DNA from: Erinaceus europaeus
Taxonomy: Eukaryota; Chordata; Mammalia; Eulipotyphla; Erinaceidae
Reading direction: 5' to 3'
NCBI RefSeq assembly: GCF_950295315.1
Contig: NC_080175.1
Span: 64,443,353-64,507,352 of the forward strand
DNA length: 64,000 nt
A program made the translations under genes and the position numbers. Shown in pieces: positions 1 through 11,174 of this stretch (position 1 is its first letter; every line of letters starts with the position of its first letter). The notes under the pieces are model-generated. The model made no database searches, had not been told where the DNA came from, and worked only from the letters and a program-made list of their open reading frames with translations.

Positions 1-37
1 TCTTTTACGTGTGCCATCAGCTTATCTATAGATGTGT

Positions 38-1440
38 TTTTTTTTAATTTTTAATTTAAGAAAGGATTAATGAACAAAAACATAAGGTAGGAGTGGTACA
101 ACTCCACACAATTCCCACCACCCAATCCCCATAACCCACCCCCTCCCATGATAGCTTTCCCATTCTCTAGCCCTCTGGGAGCAGGGACCCAGGGTCGTTG
201 AGGGTTGCAGAAGGTAGAGGGTCTGGCTTCTGTAATTGCTTCCCCACTGAACATGGGCGTTGACTGGTCGGTCCATACTCCCAGTCTGCCTCTCTCTTTC
301 CCTAGTAAGGTGTGTCTCTGGGGAAGCTGAGCTCCAGGACATATTGGTGGGGTCTTCAATCCAGGGAAGCCTAGCCAGCATCCTGGTGGCATCTGGAACC
401 TGGTGATTGAAAAGAGAGTTAACATATGAAGCCAAACAATTTGTTGAGCAATTTTGGATCCCAAGCTTGGAATAGTGGAGAGGAAGTGTTAGGGAGGTAC
501 TCACTGCAAACTCTAGTGTACTTCTGCTTTCAGGTATATATTTTGCAGTAGTTTATGGATACGTGTGAACATAAGCTCTCTCTCACAGAAACTGGTGTAT
601 ATCTAGGTTATGGGACTTTGTTAGAAAGTGAACTACCTGAGATGAAATTATAGTGTACTATAAAAGGAAAGGTCTCACCCGAGTAATGAAGCTGAAGGGT
701 TGTCATTCCACACGTGAAGTCTCTGGATACAGTCTGAGGTGAAGCATGTTGAGGTGGCAATCGTTGCTTTGGTTAGGTTGTGATCGGCAGATGCAATATT
801 ATTTGGTTTGGATTGGGAGATGCATACGGGAAAGTGGGCCCTATCCAAGGGTTCCAGGACTGGGGGAAGTAGGGGCTCTATAGTGAAGATGTGAGGTTCC
901 TGCTGTCTTAGGGTTCAAAAAGACAATCGATAGTTAATATTATCATCACATTATTTGTTAATTGGGTTAACTTTGAAAAGTCCCTTTGTTATGGTTTGCT
1001 GTACAGTATCCAGTATCTTGTATATAGCTGTGCTATTGGATGCTTCTAATCTACTTGGTCTAGGCTTTTGAGAGAGTCCGCATATCAAATAAATAGCCTA
1101 TATATTAAAAAGATTCAGTTTGTCTTTTGAGAAACTTTGAGACATACAATTGATTTTCCCCCTCTCATATTAATTAACTACTGATTTATATGTCTACATT
1201 TTGCTAGGAGTGTACATAAACACCATTCCCACCACCAAAGGACTGTGACCCATCCCACCCACCCACTCCCACCCCCCACTGGCCCAGGAAGCTGCATGTC
1301 TACCCCTCACCACTGGGTTTTTACTTTGGTGCCCTACTTAGAATTTGATCAGGTCCTTCTTTTAGTTTCCCTTTCAGATCTTATAGATGTGTTTTTACTC
1401 ACCTTCCACTTTCCCTGGTATTCTCTGGTCATCAAGGCTG
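38..1440 (-). mobile_element. LINE-3U / L1 3' region, minus strand
   Basis: The minus-strand poly(A) tail appears as a T-rich run at 38-58. It is followed by the family's 3' terminal block to about 520, then upstream 3'-UTR sequence that matches, in reverse, the plus-strand copy at 18537-18760. From about 1190 the sequence (ACCATTCCCACCACCAAAG) looks like a second L1 3' segment, also antisense. Apparent short ORFs here are chance frames in the repeat. Calling it an L1 3' UTR is inferred from the poly(A) tails and the many 5'-truncated copies. Confidence 0.65.
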
Positions 1441-1499
1441 GTCGGCACATTTTCTGTCTTATAAAAAAAAATATAGTAAAACATTCTATGGTCACAGCA

Positions 1500-2002
1500 A
1501 TTTCCTGAATTATGAGTGAAATTCTTCAATTCTCAAACAATAATAAAGTTACTGAATATCACATTAAGGAAACTTTGGGGAACTATATTGATATTTCTAA
1601 CTCCAAAACATACTTTCTAGCTCATCAAATTACAATTTCAGTACTATTAGTTATATTACACTTGAGAAAAATATAAAATGTTAATCTCTGATACTTGTTA
1701 AGGTTTCCTTGATAAACTACCTGTTCTAAAAACAAGGCAGTTATTTAGTCACATGACATAGCATAAAAGATTTGTTTTGAAGACTTACTCTACAAACTAA
1801 GTAAGTCAGAAAGTAGAAAGAAAAATCAAGAAACACTGATTCTGCATCTTGAATAGGTATTATTTGTCCTGGTTTCCTCCACTACTTTTACATATGTACT
1901 ATATGAAGTCAGGATTTAGACTTGTAGTATAAATGGGGTTTTATACTTTAAGAACTGTCAAATCCATCGTCTGAAGGGAGGTTAGTTCAACATGCTCAGC
2001 CA
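1500..2002. other. AT-rich stretch, nothing recognised
   Basis: I see no tRNA-like box, LINE motif or plausible exon in this non-repetitive stretch. Confidence 0.4.
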
Positions 2003-2893
2003 CATGAGGAAGATGGATCCTGCAATGAATGCAGCCTAGAATGTGTGTATCTATGATGATAGAATGTAAGCTTGCAAAGCGCAAGGACCAGTGTAAAAAT
2101 CCCGGTTGGAGCCCTGGCTCCCCACCTGCAGGGGACAAGCAGTGAAGCAGGTCTGTAGGTATCTACCTTTCTCTCCCCATCTCTGTCTTCCCCTCCTCTC
2201 TCCATTTCTCTCTGTCTTATCGAACAATGATGACAACAATAATAACTATAACAATAAAACAACAAGGGCAACAAAAGGAATAAATAAAAAAATAAATACA
2301 TTAAAAAAAGAGAATGTGAGCTCGGACCTACGGGAATGCAAACGTTACATAGGTTCCTGTGCTGAATATGGGCCCCAGGTAAAATTGGTGAGATACACAG
2401 TTAACAATATTTATGTACTTTTCCCATATTTGGGAGCTACTTTCTGCCCAAATCCAACTTCTAGTCCTATTTCCAACTCCAACACCATCTACCCAGACAA
2501 TGCCTTTAGACCATCTGCATGTTACCTGTCTGGCTCAGGCAAATAGCAGTAAAGTCATGGATCCCTTGGAATATACCTAAAATAGACCTACTAGTTTTTC
2601 CAAAATGGAGATCCCAAAACTCATCTGCTCTTTAAGTTCCTGATAATTAAACAGTCTGCTCTGCTTTTTATCTTAATGCTTTTTTCAGATACCAAGTTGC
2701 AGATGCTACTATGATGCCTACCTGACTTCCCTGGGCAAAGACCTCACCAATGTGTCCTGACACCCCACCTCTCCAGATCCCTGCCCCAAAAGAGAGACAG
2801 GTGGGAGTATGGATCGACCTGCCAATACCAAAGCTCAGTGGTGAAGCAATTACAGAAGCCAGACTTTCTACTTTCTGCATTTCGTAATGACAC
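2003..2893 (+). mobile_element. LINE-3U fragment split by a SINE
   Basis: The segment at 2003-2073 resembles the plus-strand copy near 24080-24150, and 2312-2893 continues the same consensus through ATGGGCCCCAGGTAAAATT and the block that aligns with 14950-15180. A SINE-A interrupts it at 2074-2311. It is more diverged than the copies at 18.5 and 42.9 kb, so probably older. Confidence 0.6.
2074..2311 (+). mobile_element. SINE-A, 5'-truncated, inserted in LINE-3U
   Basis: Contains CTCCCCACCTGCAGGGGA, the pyrimidine-rich middle and the AACAACAAGGGCAACAAAAG tail typical of SINE-A. The flanks read AGAATGTAAGCT and AGAATGTGAGCT, a target duplication with one mismatch. Confidence 0.8.
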
Positions 2894-2896
2894 TGG

Positions 2897-3112
2897 ATGC
2901 CATGTGGTAATGCACCTGGTTAGGCACACAAATTACAATGTACAAGGATACAGGTTCAAGCCCCTGGTCCCCACCGGCAGGAGGAAAGCTTCCCAAGTGG
3001 TGAGGCAAGGCTGCACGTATCTCTATGTCTCTCTCCTTCTCTAACTCCCCACCACTCTCAATTTCTATCTCTAAGAATATCTAAATAAAAAATAAAAATA
3101 AAGTTTAAAAAA
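2897..3112 (+). mobile_element. SINE-B
   Basis: Carries the tRNA-like B box GGTTCAAGCCCCTGGTCCCC and a tail ending in AAATAAAAATAAAG. It directly abuts the LINE-3U fragment. Confidence 0.8.
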
Positions 3113-3202
3113 ATATGAGCCAGTACTGAACAGTCCTCTGTTTTTTTCTCACTCTCTTTCTTATTGAAATAAATAAGTAAATATTTAAAAGGTGAATTGC
3201 AG

Positions 3203-3335
3203 GACTGGCAAAATAGTTCATTTGTATGGTGTGCAACCCAGGTTAAAGTCTGGCCCCTACTGCATTGAAGGAAGTTTCAGTATTGTGCTTTCTTTCACTC
3301 TCTTTATATTATATATGGTTTTCTTTAAAACAAAT
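3203..3335 (+). mobile_element. Degenerate tRNA-type SINE
   Basis: GGACTGGCAAAATAGTTCA followed by CAGGTTAAAGTCTGGCCCC keeps the spacing of an A box and a decayed B box. A CT-rich segment follows. The family is uncertain. Confidence 0.45.
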
Positions 3336-3390
3336 AATTAAATTGCACATTATACAAATGAGTTATCTATTATATATAAATTATTAATCC

Positions 3391-3565
3391 CCAGGCAGAA
3401 GAGATAGCATAATGGTTACACAAAGTGACTCATGGCTGAGGCTCCAAAGTCATATTCAATGGCTCCATATTCAATATTCATATTCATATTCAATGGCTCC
3501 ATATTCAATCCCCTGTACTACCATAAGCCAGAGCTGAACAGTATTCTGGATATATATATATATAT
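3391..3565 (+). mobile_element. SINE-D with internal short tandem expansion
   Basis: Starts with AGAGATAGCATAATGGTTA and ends with ACCATAAGCCAGAGCTGA, both SINE-D hallmarks. Around 3450-3510 the phrase CATATTCAATGGCTC and its fragment CATATT are repeated several times, lengthening the copy between its A and B boxes. It ends in a TA dinucleotide run. Confidence 0.75.
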
Positions 3566-3962
3566 ATTCGTTTAGTAAGTCTGCTAGTTTTAATAAAATC
3601 CATACTTTAAATGTATGGAAAGGGTATTTAAAATTAGCTTTTTCATAAAAAATATTTAATTAAAAATTCATAAGAAACAGAGGTGAAGATGACCTGCATT
3701 TATCAGCATCCACAAAAGAAGTGAGTGTTTTCTGAGTTATGATGACAATAATGTATCAGTTGCCAAATAAGGAGAAATACGTGCAAGGAAATAGAAATCT
3801 GTTTGTCAGAGAAAATCAATGAATTGTTTTTGTTCAATATGTTTAACAATGGGTAATCTACAATGCAGTGAAATGTTTATTACAAAATACAGTAGGCTTT
3901 TATAGCCTATAATCATCTATATACCTGTATTAACTATATAGTCATAAATCAAATGTCACTTT
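3566..3962. other. AT-rich stretch, nothing recognised
   Basis: No repeat family or coding signal that I can name. Confidence 0.35.
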
Positions 3963-3963
3963 T

Positions 3964-4112
3964 AAAAATATTTTATTTATTTATTAATGAGAAAGATAGA
4001 AGGAGAGAGAAAGAACCAGACATCACTCTGGCAAATGTGCTTGCACTGAACTCAGGACCTCATGCTTGAGAGTCCAAAGCTTTATCACTGTGCCACTTCC
4101 CAGACCACTTTT
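3964..4112 (-). mobile_element. SINE-C, minus strand
   Basis: The reverse complement contains TTGGACTCTCAAGCATGAGG and an imperfect B box. The tail is at the left (ATTTTATTTATTTATTAATG). Confidence 0.75.
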
Positions 4113-4269
4113 TAACTCCTTTCTCCATTTCTCTCTGTCCTATCTGGCAACAATAGAAAAAAAAAAAGTCACTTTTTAAATGACCATGTGAATATTGGCT
4201 GACACCTTAACTATTTTGCAATTTAAAGTATCTATTTAACAAACTATTGTTGAGGATTTACTCAGTACT

Positions 4270-4664
4270 CAGTTTTCGTTTTTGTCTTTTTCCATTTTAT
4301 TGGAGGGTTAAAGTTTTACATGACAGTTATTGACATATAGGTACAAGTTCCAGTCCCCCCAGATATCTGCAGGTCACTCTATCTGCAGCCTAGATCTTGT
4401 CCCACCATCATACATCAGGAGCCCAGAACCCCTTCATGCAAAGCCTTTTCTTCCCCAGAGTCTTTTGCTTTGGTACAACAAACCACACCCAGTCCAACTT
4501 TTATGTTATGTTTGCTTTTAATATATTTGCTTTATAAGTTCTACTTATGAGTGAGATCATTTGGTATTTATCCTTCTCTGTCTGGCATATCTCACTCAGT
4601 CTGATACTTTTAAGTTATATTCAAGAGAGGAGATGACTTTGTCACTGTTAACAACCACATATTA

Positions 4665-4710
<46 letters not shown>

Positions 4711-4755
4711 CTTTCTTAGCCACTCATCTTTTGTTGGACACCTGGGTTTTAATTT
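4270..4755 (-). mobile_element. L1 3' fragment, minus strand
   Basis: The reverse complement resembles the end of L1 ORF2 and the start of its 3' UTR: the plus strand reads TGTTGGACACCTGGGTTTTA and TCTCACTCAGTCTGATACTT. An (AT)n run at 4669-4708 interrupts it. No open frame survives. Confidence 0.65.
4669..4708. repeat. (AT)n microsatellite
   Basis: About 40 bp of alternating TA within the antisense L1 piece. Confidence 0.95.
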
Positions 4756-4982
4756 TTTAAATATTTATTTACTTTGTATAGAGACAAAAAAATCTAGAGG
4801 GGCATGCATAGGGAGGGTAGGGAGAGGGAGGGAGGGAGGGGGAGAGAGAGAGAGAGAGAGAGAGAGAGGTTTGTAGCACTGCTCCATCAGTTATGAAGTC
4901 TGTAGGTGGGGTCAGATACTTGAACCCAGGTCCGTGTACATTGTAGTATTGCTGCTCAACCAGGTGTACTACCACTTGGCAA
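4756..4982 (-). mobile_element. SINE-B, minus strand
   Basis: The reversed B box TTGAACCCAGGTC and the reversed head CCAGGTGTACTACCACTTGG are visible. The internal purine tract has expanded into (GA)n at about 4840-4868. Confidence 0.75.
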
Positions 4983-5072
4983 TTCTTTTGGATTTTCTAT
5001 GTATGTTATCATCTCATCTGTGAGCAGCAGCAATTGGATTTTTACACAGCCTTTTTGAATATTTTATACTAA
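4983..5072 (-). mobile_element. Short L1 ORF2 remnant, minus strand
   Basis: The run TATGTTATCATCTCATCTGT followed by GAGCAGCAGCAATTGGAT resembles antisense L1 reverse-transcriptase sequence. It is too short to be firm. Confidence 0.35.
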
Positions 5073-5199
5073 AAAAATATTCCTAGGCAGGAGATATATC
5101 ATCTTACACCATGCATAACTTAGAGTATGGAATTTCACATTGAAAGTACAAAGATAGCAGTAGCCAAAATTATATATATATATATATATGTGTGTGTGT

Positions 5200-5700
5200 A
5201 AATTTACTTACATATAAATATTTATATTAATAAAAAACAACTTTGGACACAGTTAAGCTTCAAATATGATAATAATGACAACAAAACTATTCTATTTTAT
5301 ATTTCCTTTACTACCAATTCATTTGAATACCATATTCAACTTTAGATTTCTTAAGACCTTAGGTAAATATAGTTCTATAAGAGATATTGGCATCTTTGTA
5401 TTCTGCAGATAGTGATGTTCCTCAGTAAATAAGGCTGAAGAAGATGAATTTCCCCTATTCATTTAACCCAGTCAATAGTAGTGCTGCTTGGAGGGCATTA
5501 TATTTCTTTCCTCTCCTTTGATCTGCCTAGACTTTAGAAGGTTATCTTTGAAACACAGCTCAACATAGCAAACTAGAAGAGATTTCTCCTCTCTCTCTCT
5601 TTTTCTCTCCCTCTCTCTCTCTCTTTCTCTCGTTATTCCTTTTGGTGTTCAGTGAGTTTCAGTCAATCAATATTGAGTAAAAAATAATTTAAGAAAACAC
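5200..5700. other. Unassigned stretch with a CT microsatellite
   Basis: Mostly unique AT-rich sequence. An imperfect (CT)n/(TTTC) tract lies at about 5588-5635. No gene signal. Confidence 0.4.
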
Positions 5701-5706
5701 ATAAAA

Positions 5707-5857
5707 GTGGTCCAGGAGGTGGAGCAGTGGTAAAGCTTTGGACTCTTAAGCATGAGGTCCTGAGTTCGATCCCCAGCAGCACATGTGCCAGAGTGGTTTG
5801 CTTCTTTCTCTCTCCTCCTATCTTTCTCATAAATAAATAAAATCTTTAAAAAAAAAG
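5707..5857 (+). mobile_element. SINE-C
   Basis: A clear copy with GTCCAGGAGGTGGAGCAGTG, the B box GAGTTCGATCCCC and the tail AATAAATAAAATCTTTAAA. Confidence 0.85.
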
Positions 5858-6185
5858 TTAACTGAATATATATTGTAGTCCCTAATTTAATGTTTCCACA
5901 TGACTTAGAGTTATTTCTCCTCTCATTCAACAATAATGTATGAGAAAGTCCTTCATATTTTGGGAAAATGGCAGTATAGTAAAGTAAAAAATGACATCAG
6001 TCTATGGAAGTCTCATTGCTAAGGAAATTAAAAAAAAAAAGAATACAGTGAAAAGTCATCTGTCTAACCACTTAGCTTGACTTACATATTGTTAACTAAA
6101 TATAAATAAAAAGTTAAGTTATAGAGTATTCTAGCCTTATAGAAAATGTCTTGAATCCATTTTACAAAGCAGTAATTTCTAATAG

Positions 6186-6633
6186 ATCTTTTTTATTGGG
6201 GCGGTTAATGGTTTGCAGTGAATGGTTTACAGGAAATACAGTTTTAATGGATTAATGATTTACAGGAAATACAGTTTTTGATACATGTGTAAAATTTCCC
6301 AATTTTCTGCAAAACACTTTGCACCCCAAGCTAGGTACATCTCTGCTATTATGTAAAATCATGAACCTCATTCCCACAGTCCTACCACTCCTCCAGAGTC
6401 CTTTGCTTTGGTGCACTAAACCCAATCCAACTTCTGCTTTGTGTTTCCCCTTTCTTTTGCTTCTCCAGTTCTGCCAATGAGTGGGATCATTCCATATTCA
6501 TCCTTCCCTTTCTGGATTATCTTACTTAATAGGATTATTTCAAGCTCCATCCAAAATGACGTTAATTAAAAAGGTGAATTCATCACTCTTATTAATAGCA
6601 GAGTAGTTTTCCACTGTGCAATGTGCGCACGTG

Positions 6634-6683
<50 letters not shown>

Positions 6684-6715
6684 TGTGTTTTGCCTCCAGT
6701 CACTGTGATTTGGGG
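6186..6715 (-). mobile_element. L1 3' fragment, minus strand
   Basis: Reads TTATTGGGGCGGTTAATGG, then AGAGTCCTTTGCTTTGGTG and AGTAGTTTTCCACTGTG, the same order as in the antisense L1 pieces at 4.3 and 15.6 kb. The (GT)n at 6635-6682 replaces the usual TGTATATATACC stretch. Confidence 0.65.
6635..6682. repeat. (GT)n microsatellite
   Basis: An uninterrupted GT dinucleotide run of about 48 bp. Confidence 0.95.
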
Positions 6716-6997
6716 TAAGTTACTTCCTGTGTTCTAATCAATTAATTATTAAGATTAATTAATTATTATTAATTATTATTAATTATTAGATCATAGAAGC
6801 ATGTAACTAGAGGCTAACATATTGGAAAGCACAGAGTAATAATATGCGTATCTTTAGTCTCCTGCCATCCTCAATATGAGATCAAACTCATCAACATGAA
6901 TGAAACTCTGGTGATGGAAATTGTGTGCAATTGAACCCCTCTTATCCTACAGTCTTGTCGATCATTATTAAATCAATAATTTAAAAAAGAGACATTC

Positions 6998-7289
6998 TGG
7001 GAGTCAGGCGGTAGTGCAGCGGGTTAAGCATAGGTGGCACAAAAGCACAAAGGACCAGAGTAAGGATCCTGCTTCAAGACCCCGGCTCCCCACCTGCAAG
7101 GGAGTCACTTCACAGAAGGTCAAACAGGTCTTCAGGTGTCTATCTTTCTCTTCCCCTCTCTGTCTTCCATTTCTTTCTGCCCTATACAATAATGGCAACA
7201 TAAATAACAATAACAATAACAATACTATCTACAACAAGGGCAACAAAAGGGAATAAATAAATAAATATTTTTTTAATCTTTTAAAAAAG
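6998..7289 (+). mobile_element. SINE-A
   Basis: A full-length copy starting GGGAGTCAGGCGGTAGTGCA and ending in the AACAAGGGCAACAAAAGGG tail. The flanks AGAGACATTCT and AGAGAAATTCT form a target duplication with one mismatch. Confidence 0.85.
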
Positions 7290-7836
7290 AGAGAAATTCT
7301 GTTCTATTTTACGAGTATGTTATGTTTTCCCCACAATAAATCTTAATTCTCACATAGTTGTCCGTTATGGACAGGGTGACAACTTCCAAATTGTGCAATC
7401 CTGCTTACAGTTTGACCAATATGTATCCCTACGATATATTTTTCAATTTTTGAAAGTTAACATAAGAATCAAGAAGAAAAGTTCTAAATTTTATTAGCAA
7501 GTCTCTTTAGGTACATGACTAAATTCATCACATACAAGATTACTATCCTCATAGTTGCAAGTAAGAACTATATTAAGCACTCTTTGTCAACAGGGATAGA
7601 GCATACAACATATAACTCAAACATATCTGACAGATTTTAAACAAAAGGACAAGTGTGAAACCAATTTGACTTTTATACCCACAGGTGTAGCCAGTTTATG
7701 GGCCTGAAAAAACCAATGCTACTCTTCCATCACTCTAGGAATGTAAAATATATCCATTTAATAACAGAAATCACTGCAAGCTTTAAAATACAAGACGTAA
7801 GGAAAATGAATGAATGGGAGAAAATTTATTAATGAT
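7290..7836. other. Unassigned unique sequence
   Basis: No repeat or coding signature recognised. Confidence 0.35.
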
Positions 7837-8274
7837 AATATGAAGAGATTATCATGCATAAGTAATGTGTACAGATTGTCCATAGACAAAGTATACCTGC
7901 TTATAAATGCTTCTTAACTGATATATTAATATATCATTAATAGTTTAATAATATTAATATTTAATAATAATCAATATACTATTAACAATCATATTATTAA
8001 TAATGATATAGTAAATAATATGAAGAGATTATCATATGTGAGTAATGTATACAGATTATCCATAGACAAAATATACTGCTTATAAATTCTTCATAACTGA
8101 TATATTAATATATCGATAATAATTTAATAATATTAATATTTAATAATAATATACCATTAACAATAATATTATTAATAATGATATGGTAAATAATATGAAG
8201 AGTATATCATACATGAGTAATGTGTACAGATTGTCCATAGACAAAGTACACCTGCTTATAAATTCTTCATAATT
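7837..8274. repeat. AT-rich tandem repeat, 175-180 bp unit
   Basis: The phrase AATATGAAGAG recurs at about 7837, 8017 and 8192. Each time it is followed by GAGTAATGT or a close variant, CATAGACAAA and TGCTTATAAAT. The first two units are about 180 and 175 bp and the third is partial (about 2.4 copies). The units differ by scattered substitutions, so the duplication is not recent. Inside each unit is a palindrome-rich TTAATAATATTAATATT core. Confidence 0.85.
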
Positions 8275-8489
8275 GTTAAAGACACAAGGAAATACTTATT
8301 GACTATTAGTGTAATATTAATGTAACCTATAGCTGTTTATGGATAAAACATGCACATGATGTTTACTGTCTTTGAAACAGTAAACCTCCACTCCATCAGA
8401 TGAAGAACGTACTATATGCCATAAATATAGTAACATGCAAGCTTTAAGATCCTAAGGTAATAAAAGTGTTTTGTGTTTTGAAAAGATTT

Positions 8490-8757
8490 ACAGAGCTGGG
8501 ATGACATCCTATTTGCTATGCAAATGTATTGCATGCCTGAGGCTCTGAGCTCCAAGGTTCAATCCCCAGTTTCCCAATAAGCCAGAGCTGAACATTGCTA
8601 TGACTAGATTGGTCTTCCTGTCTATGTATACCTAGATATCCATACATTTATCTATCATCTATCTATCTACATCTATGTATGCAATATATCATATATCTAT
8701 TTATGATAATTTTCTCCCTGTATCTCTCTTACTAAAATAACTAAATAAAATAAATGG
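8490..8757 (+). mobile_element. SINE-D with TATC-rich insertion
   Basis: SINE-D head and B box (GGTTCAATCCCC), then AATAAGCCAGAGCTGAACA. A TATC/TATCTA-rich segment at 8640-8700 lengthens the 3' half. Confidence 0.7.
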
Positions 8758-8779
8758 CTTAACTGTCATATATATGAAA

Positions 8780-9640
8780 AAAAAAAAGGAATAGCATTAA
8801 GCCCCTAATCTACAGGACATGCTGTGATAATTTAGGTTACTATTATGTTTGTATCAGAGTGCTGTGTTAGGGGAATGGATAAAAGCGTTGAGCAATCAGT
8901 TGAACACATGGATAATGCTTTTATTGACGTTTTTAAGATCAAGCTTAGGGGCAAAGGTCCTGCAGGACCTCCATGGGACAGCAATGCATATGCACAGCTA
9001 CAGTGATAGACTGGCACAGTGGGGCCCATCTGCACTTTTCTTTCCAGGGGATCTTTTAGAGGGGATTCAACAAAGTAGCAACCCCTGTGTAACCTGGACT
9101 TGCTTCTTCCTTTTCTAGTGGCTTCAAAGAAATCTCTATAATCGTTTTCTCAAAATTGGAAAGAAGCCCACTGCGAGAAAATTGACGAATGTTTGTTTAC
9201 CTGCTGGGTGGAAAAATTGAAAAATATCAACCTAAGGACATACTTGTTTTGATCTTGTATTGTGTCTGATGACGAAGCTACAGGAAAGGAACTATATGGC
9301 AAGGAATCAGAAAGTGGCCACACATCAGGAACCCAGTGTTGGCAAACTGACATTTATTTACTGCCAAATGCTTCCTGCTTTTCACAAAGCTGGGTGACTC
9401 CAGGATATTTATAAACCCTGCAGAAGCTGTATAGTTTAAAGACCAAATACTGCAAAGAACTTCATGTCTTTGTATTTCAGGGAGTCAGAGAAGAACTTGC
9501 TTAAACAGAACACATCTTGCTTAAACAGAACACACCACAATTGATTTATTTTTTTAAAAAATTTATTTATAAAAAGGAAACATTGGCTTTTTTTTTTTTG
9601 ATTTTTCAATGATTTACTGAATAGGACAGCACAAATACAG
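8780..9640. other. Low-repeat stretch of unknown role
   Basis: About 860 bp with little recognisable repeat content and a more balanced base composition than its surroundings. It could be ordinary intergenic DNA or a conserved non-coding element. The short frames on both strands show no domain and no convincing exon boundaries. Confidence 0.35.
9496..9534. repeat. 19-bp direct repeat pair
   Basis: CTTGCTTAAACAGAACACA occurs twice, 20 bp apart, separated by a single base. No wider repeat explains it. Confidence 0.9.
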
Positions 9641-9698
9641 TAAGTAAAAAATAGATAAATTGAAACTTTATGGAAATTTTAAAAATTTTTAAAATTTC

Positions 9699-10095
9699 GG
9701 TCACCAGGTTCCAGGTGTCATCAGGATGCCGGCCAGACTTCCCTGGATTGAAGACACCACCAATGTGTCCTGGAGCTCAGCTTCCCCAGAGACCCATCCT
9801 ACTAGGGAAAGAGAGAGGCAGACTGGGAGTATGGACCGACCAGTCAACGCCCATGTTCAGCGAGGAAGCAATTACAGAAGCCAGACCTTCTACCTTCTGC
9901 AACCCTCAATGACCCTGGGTCCATGCTCCCAGAGGGATAGAGAATGGGAAAGCTATCGGGGGAGGGGGTGGGATATGGAGATTGGGCGGTGGGAATTGTG
10001 TGGAGTTGTACCCCTCCTACCCTATGGTTTTGTTAATTAATCCTTTCTTAAATAAAAAAATAAAAAATAAAAAAAAATTAAAAAAAAAAAGATCA
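9699..10095 (+). mobile_element. LINE-3U 3' end
   Basis: The 5'-truncated 3'-terminal block runs from CACCAGGTTCCAGGTGTC to GGGAATTGTGTGGAGTTGTA and an A-rich tail at about 10045-10095. Confidence 0.8.
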
Positions 10096-10149
10096 TCAAG
10101 GTATAAATAAAAAAAAAGAAAAAAATAAAAGCTGTAATTATTATTTAAA

Positions 10150-10595
10150 AAAAAAAAAGGAAACATTGACTAAACCATAGGATAAGAGGGGTACAACTTC
10201 TCACAATTCCCATCACAAGAACTCTGTATCCCATTCCCTTCCCTGATAGCTTTCCTATTCTTTAACCCTCTGGGAGTATGGACTGAAGGTCATTGTGGGA
10301 TGTAGAAGGTGGAAGGTCAGGCTTCTGCAACTGCTTCCCCACTGAACATGGGCATTGACAGGTTGATCCATACTCCCAGCCTGCCTCTCTCTTTCCCTAG
10401 TCAAGTGGGGCACTGGGGAATTGGAACTCTAGGACACATTGGTGGGGTTGTCTGTCCAGGGAAGTCTGGTTGGCATCCTGCTAGCATCTGAAGCCTGGTG
10501 GCTGAAAAGAGAGTTAACATACAAAGCCAAACAAATTGTTGACCAATCATGGACCTAAAAGCTGGTATAATGTAGATGAAGAGTTGGGGAGCCCT
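10150..10595 (-). mobile_element. LINE-3U 3' end, minus strand
   Basis: The antisense terminal block begins GGGGTACAACTTCTCACAAT and runs back to GTTGACCAATCATGGACC. It faces the plus copy tail to tail across an A-rich spacer. The solo LTR abuts its upstream side. Confidence 0.8.
10591..10595. other. Target-site duplication, left (GCCCT)
   Basis: Matches 11170-11174 exactly and flanks the solo LTR. Confidence 0.85.
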
Positions 10596-11169
10596 TGTTA
10601 CAGAGCGAGAATTAAACCACCATCCATTGCAAGGAAGCTAAAGATGTTTATTTACGAATTCGAATCTGGGCCGAGTGGCAACTGTCAGCAGTCTACCAGC
10701 TCAACCCTGAACAAGGCTCAAACCACACAATTTATAGGATTTCTGAATACACTCAGGGAGGGGGAATATGCAAAACTAGAATTCTAATACACACTCAATA
10801 GCATTTTGCAGAAAACACAGGATCCAATCATTTCAAACATTGCCATGCCCTAAGCAGCCTATAAGAATTGTCTAATTTCAAGCCTTTATGCAAAATAGGG
10901 TCATCACACTTTCTCGTTGTCTGCCAAGAGCACCTGGTCATCAGCTCCCTCGACCTTGAGCAAGTGGTTGGGTTTCAAGGACTTGGTTAGGCTAGCTATT
11001 CTCTTTAAGACAAACAACAGGTGGCTTACATCTTGGGGTGTGGGTTTTGTCTAGCCTCTTATTTCATGAGAGATACAGGAATTTTCCACTGCAAGCAGAA
11101 AAGCAACTATACTTATAACTCATGCTTAGGATTTTACTTAAAGCAATTCTAAAGTTACTGCTTCTAACA
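10596..11169 (-). mobile_element. Solo LTR, minus strand
   Basis: Read on the minus strand, this 574-bp segment begins TGTTAGAAGCAG and ends CTCGCTCTGTAACA, giving canonical TG...CA ends. A TATA box (TATAAA, plus-strand 10731-10736) lies about 85 bp before a polyadenylation signal (AATAAA, plus-strand 10647-10652), followed by a short U5. GCCCT flanks it at 10591-10595 and 11170-11174, a perfect 5-bp target duplication. No internal retroviral sequence adjoins it, so it is probably the product of LTR-LTR recombination. Its sequence is unlike the LTR of the provirus at 26 kb, so it is a different family. A 5-bp duplication fits class I or class III elements better than class II. Confidence 0.85.
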
Positions 11170-11174
11170 GCCCT
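11170..11174. other. Target-site duplication, right (GCCCT)
   Basis: Partner of 10591-10595. Confidence 0.85.

Noticed and set aside
51..504. 137- and 145-codon minus frames, with plus-strand relatives at 18723-19206 and 42840-43320
   Set aside because: The same frames recur in each copy of the LINE-3U terminal block, but two different frames are open and neither is preserved across all copies. This looks like low stop density, not a gene.
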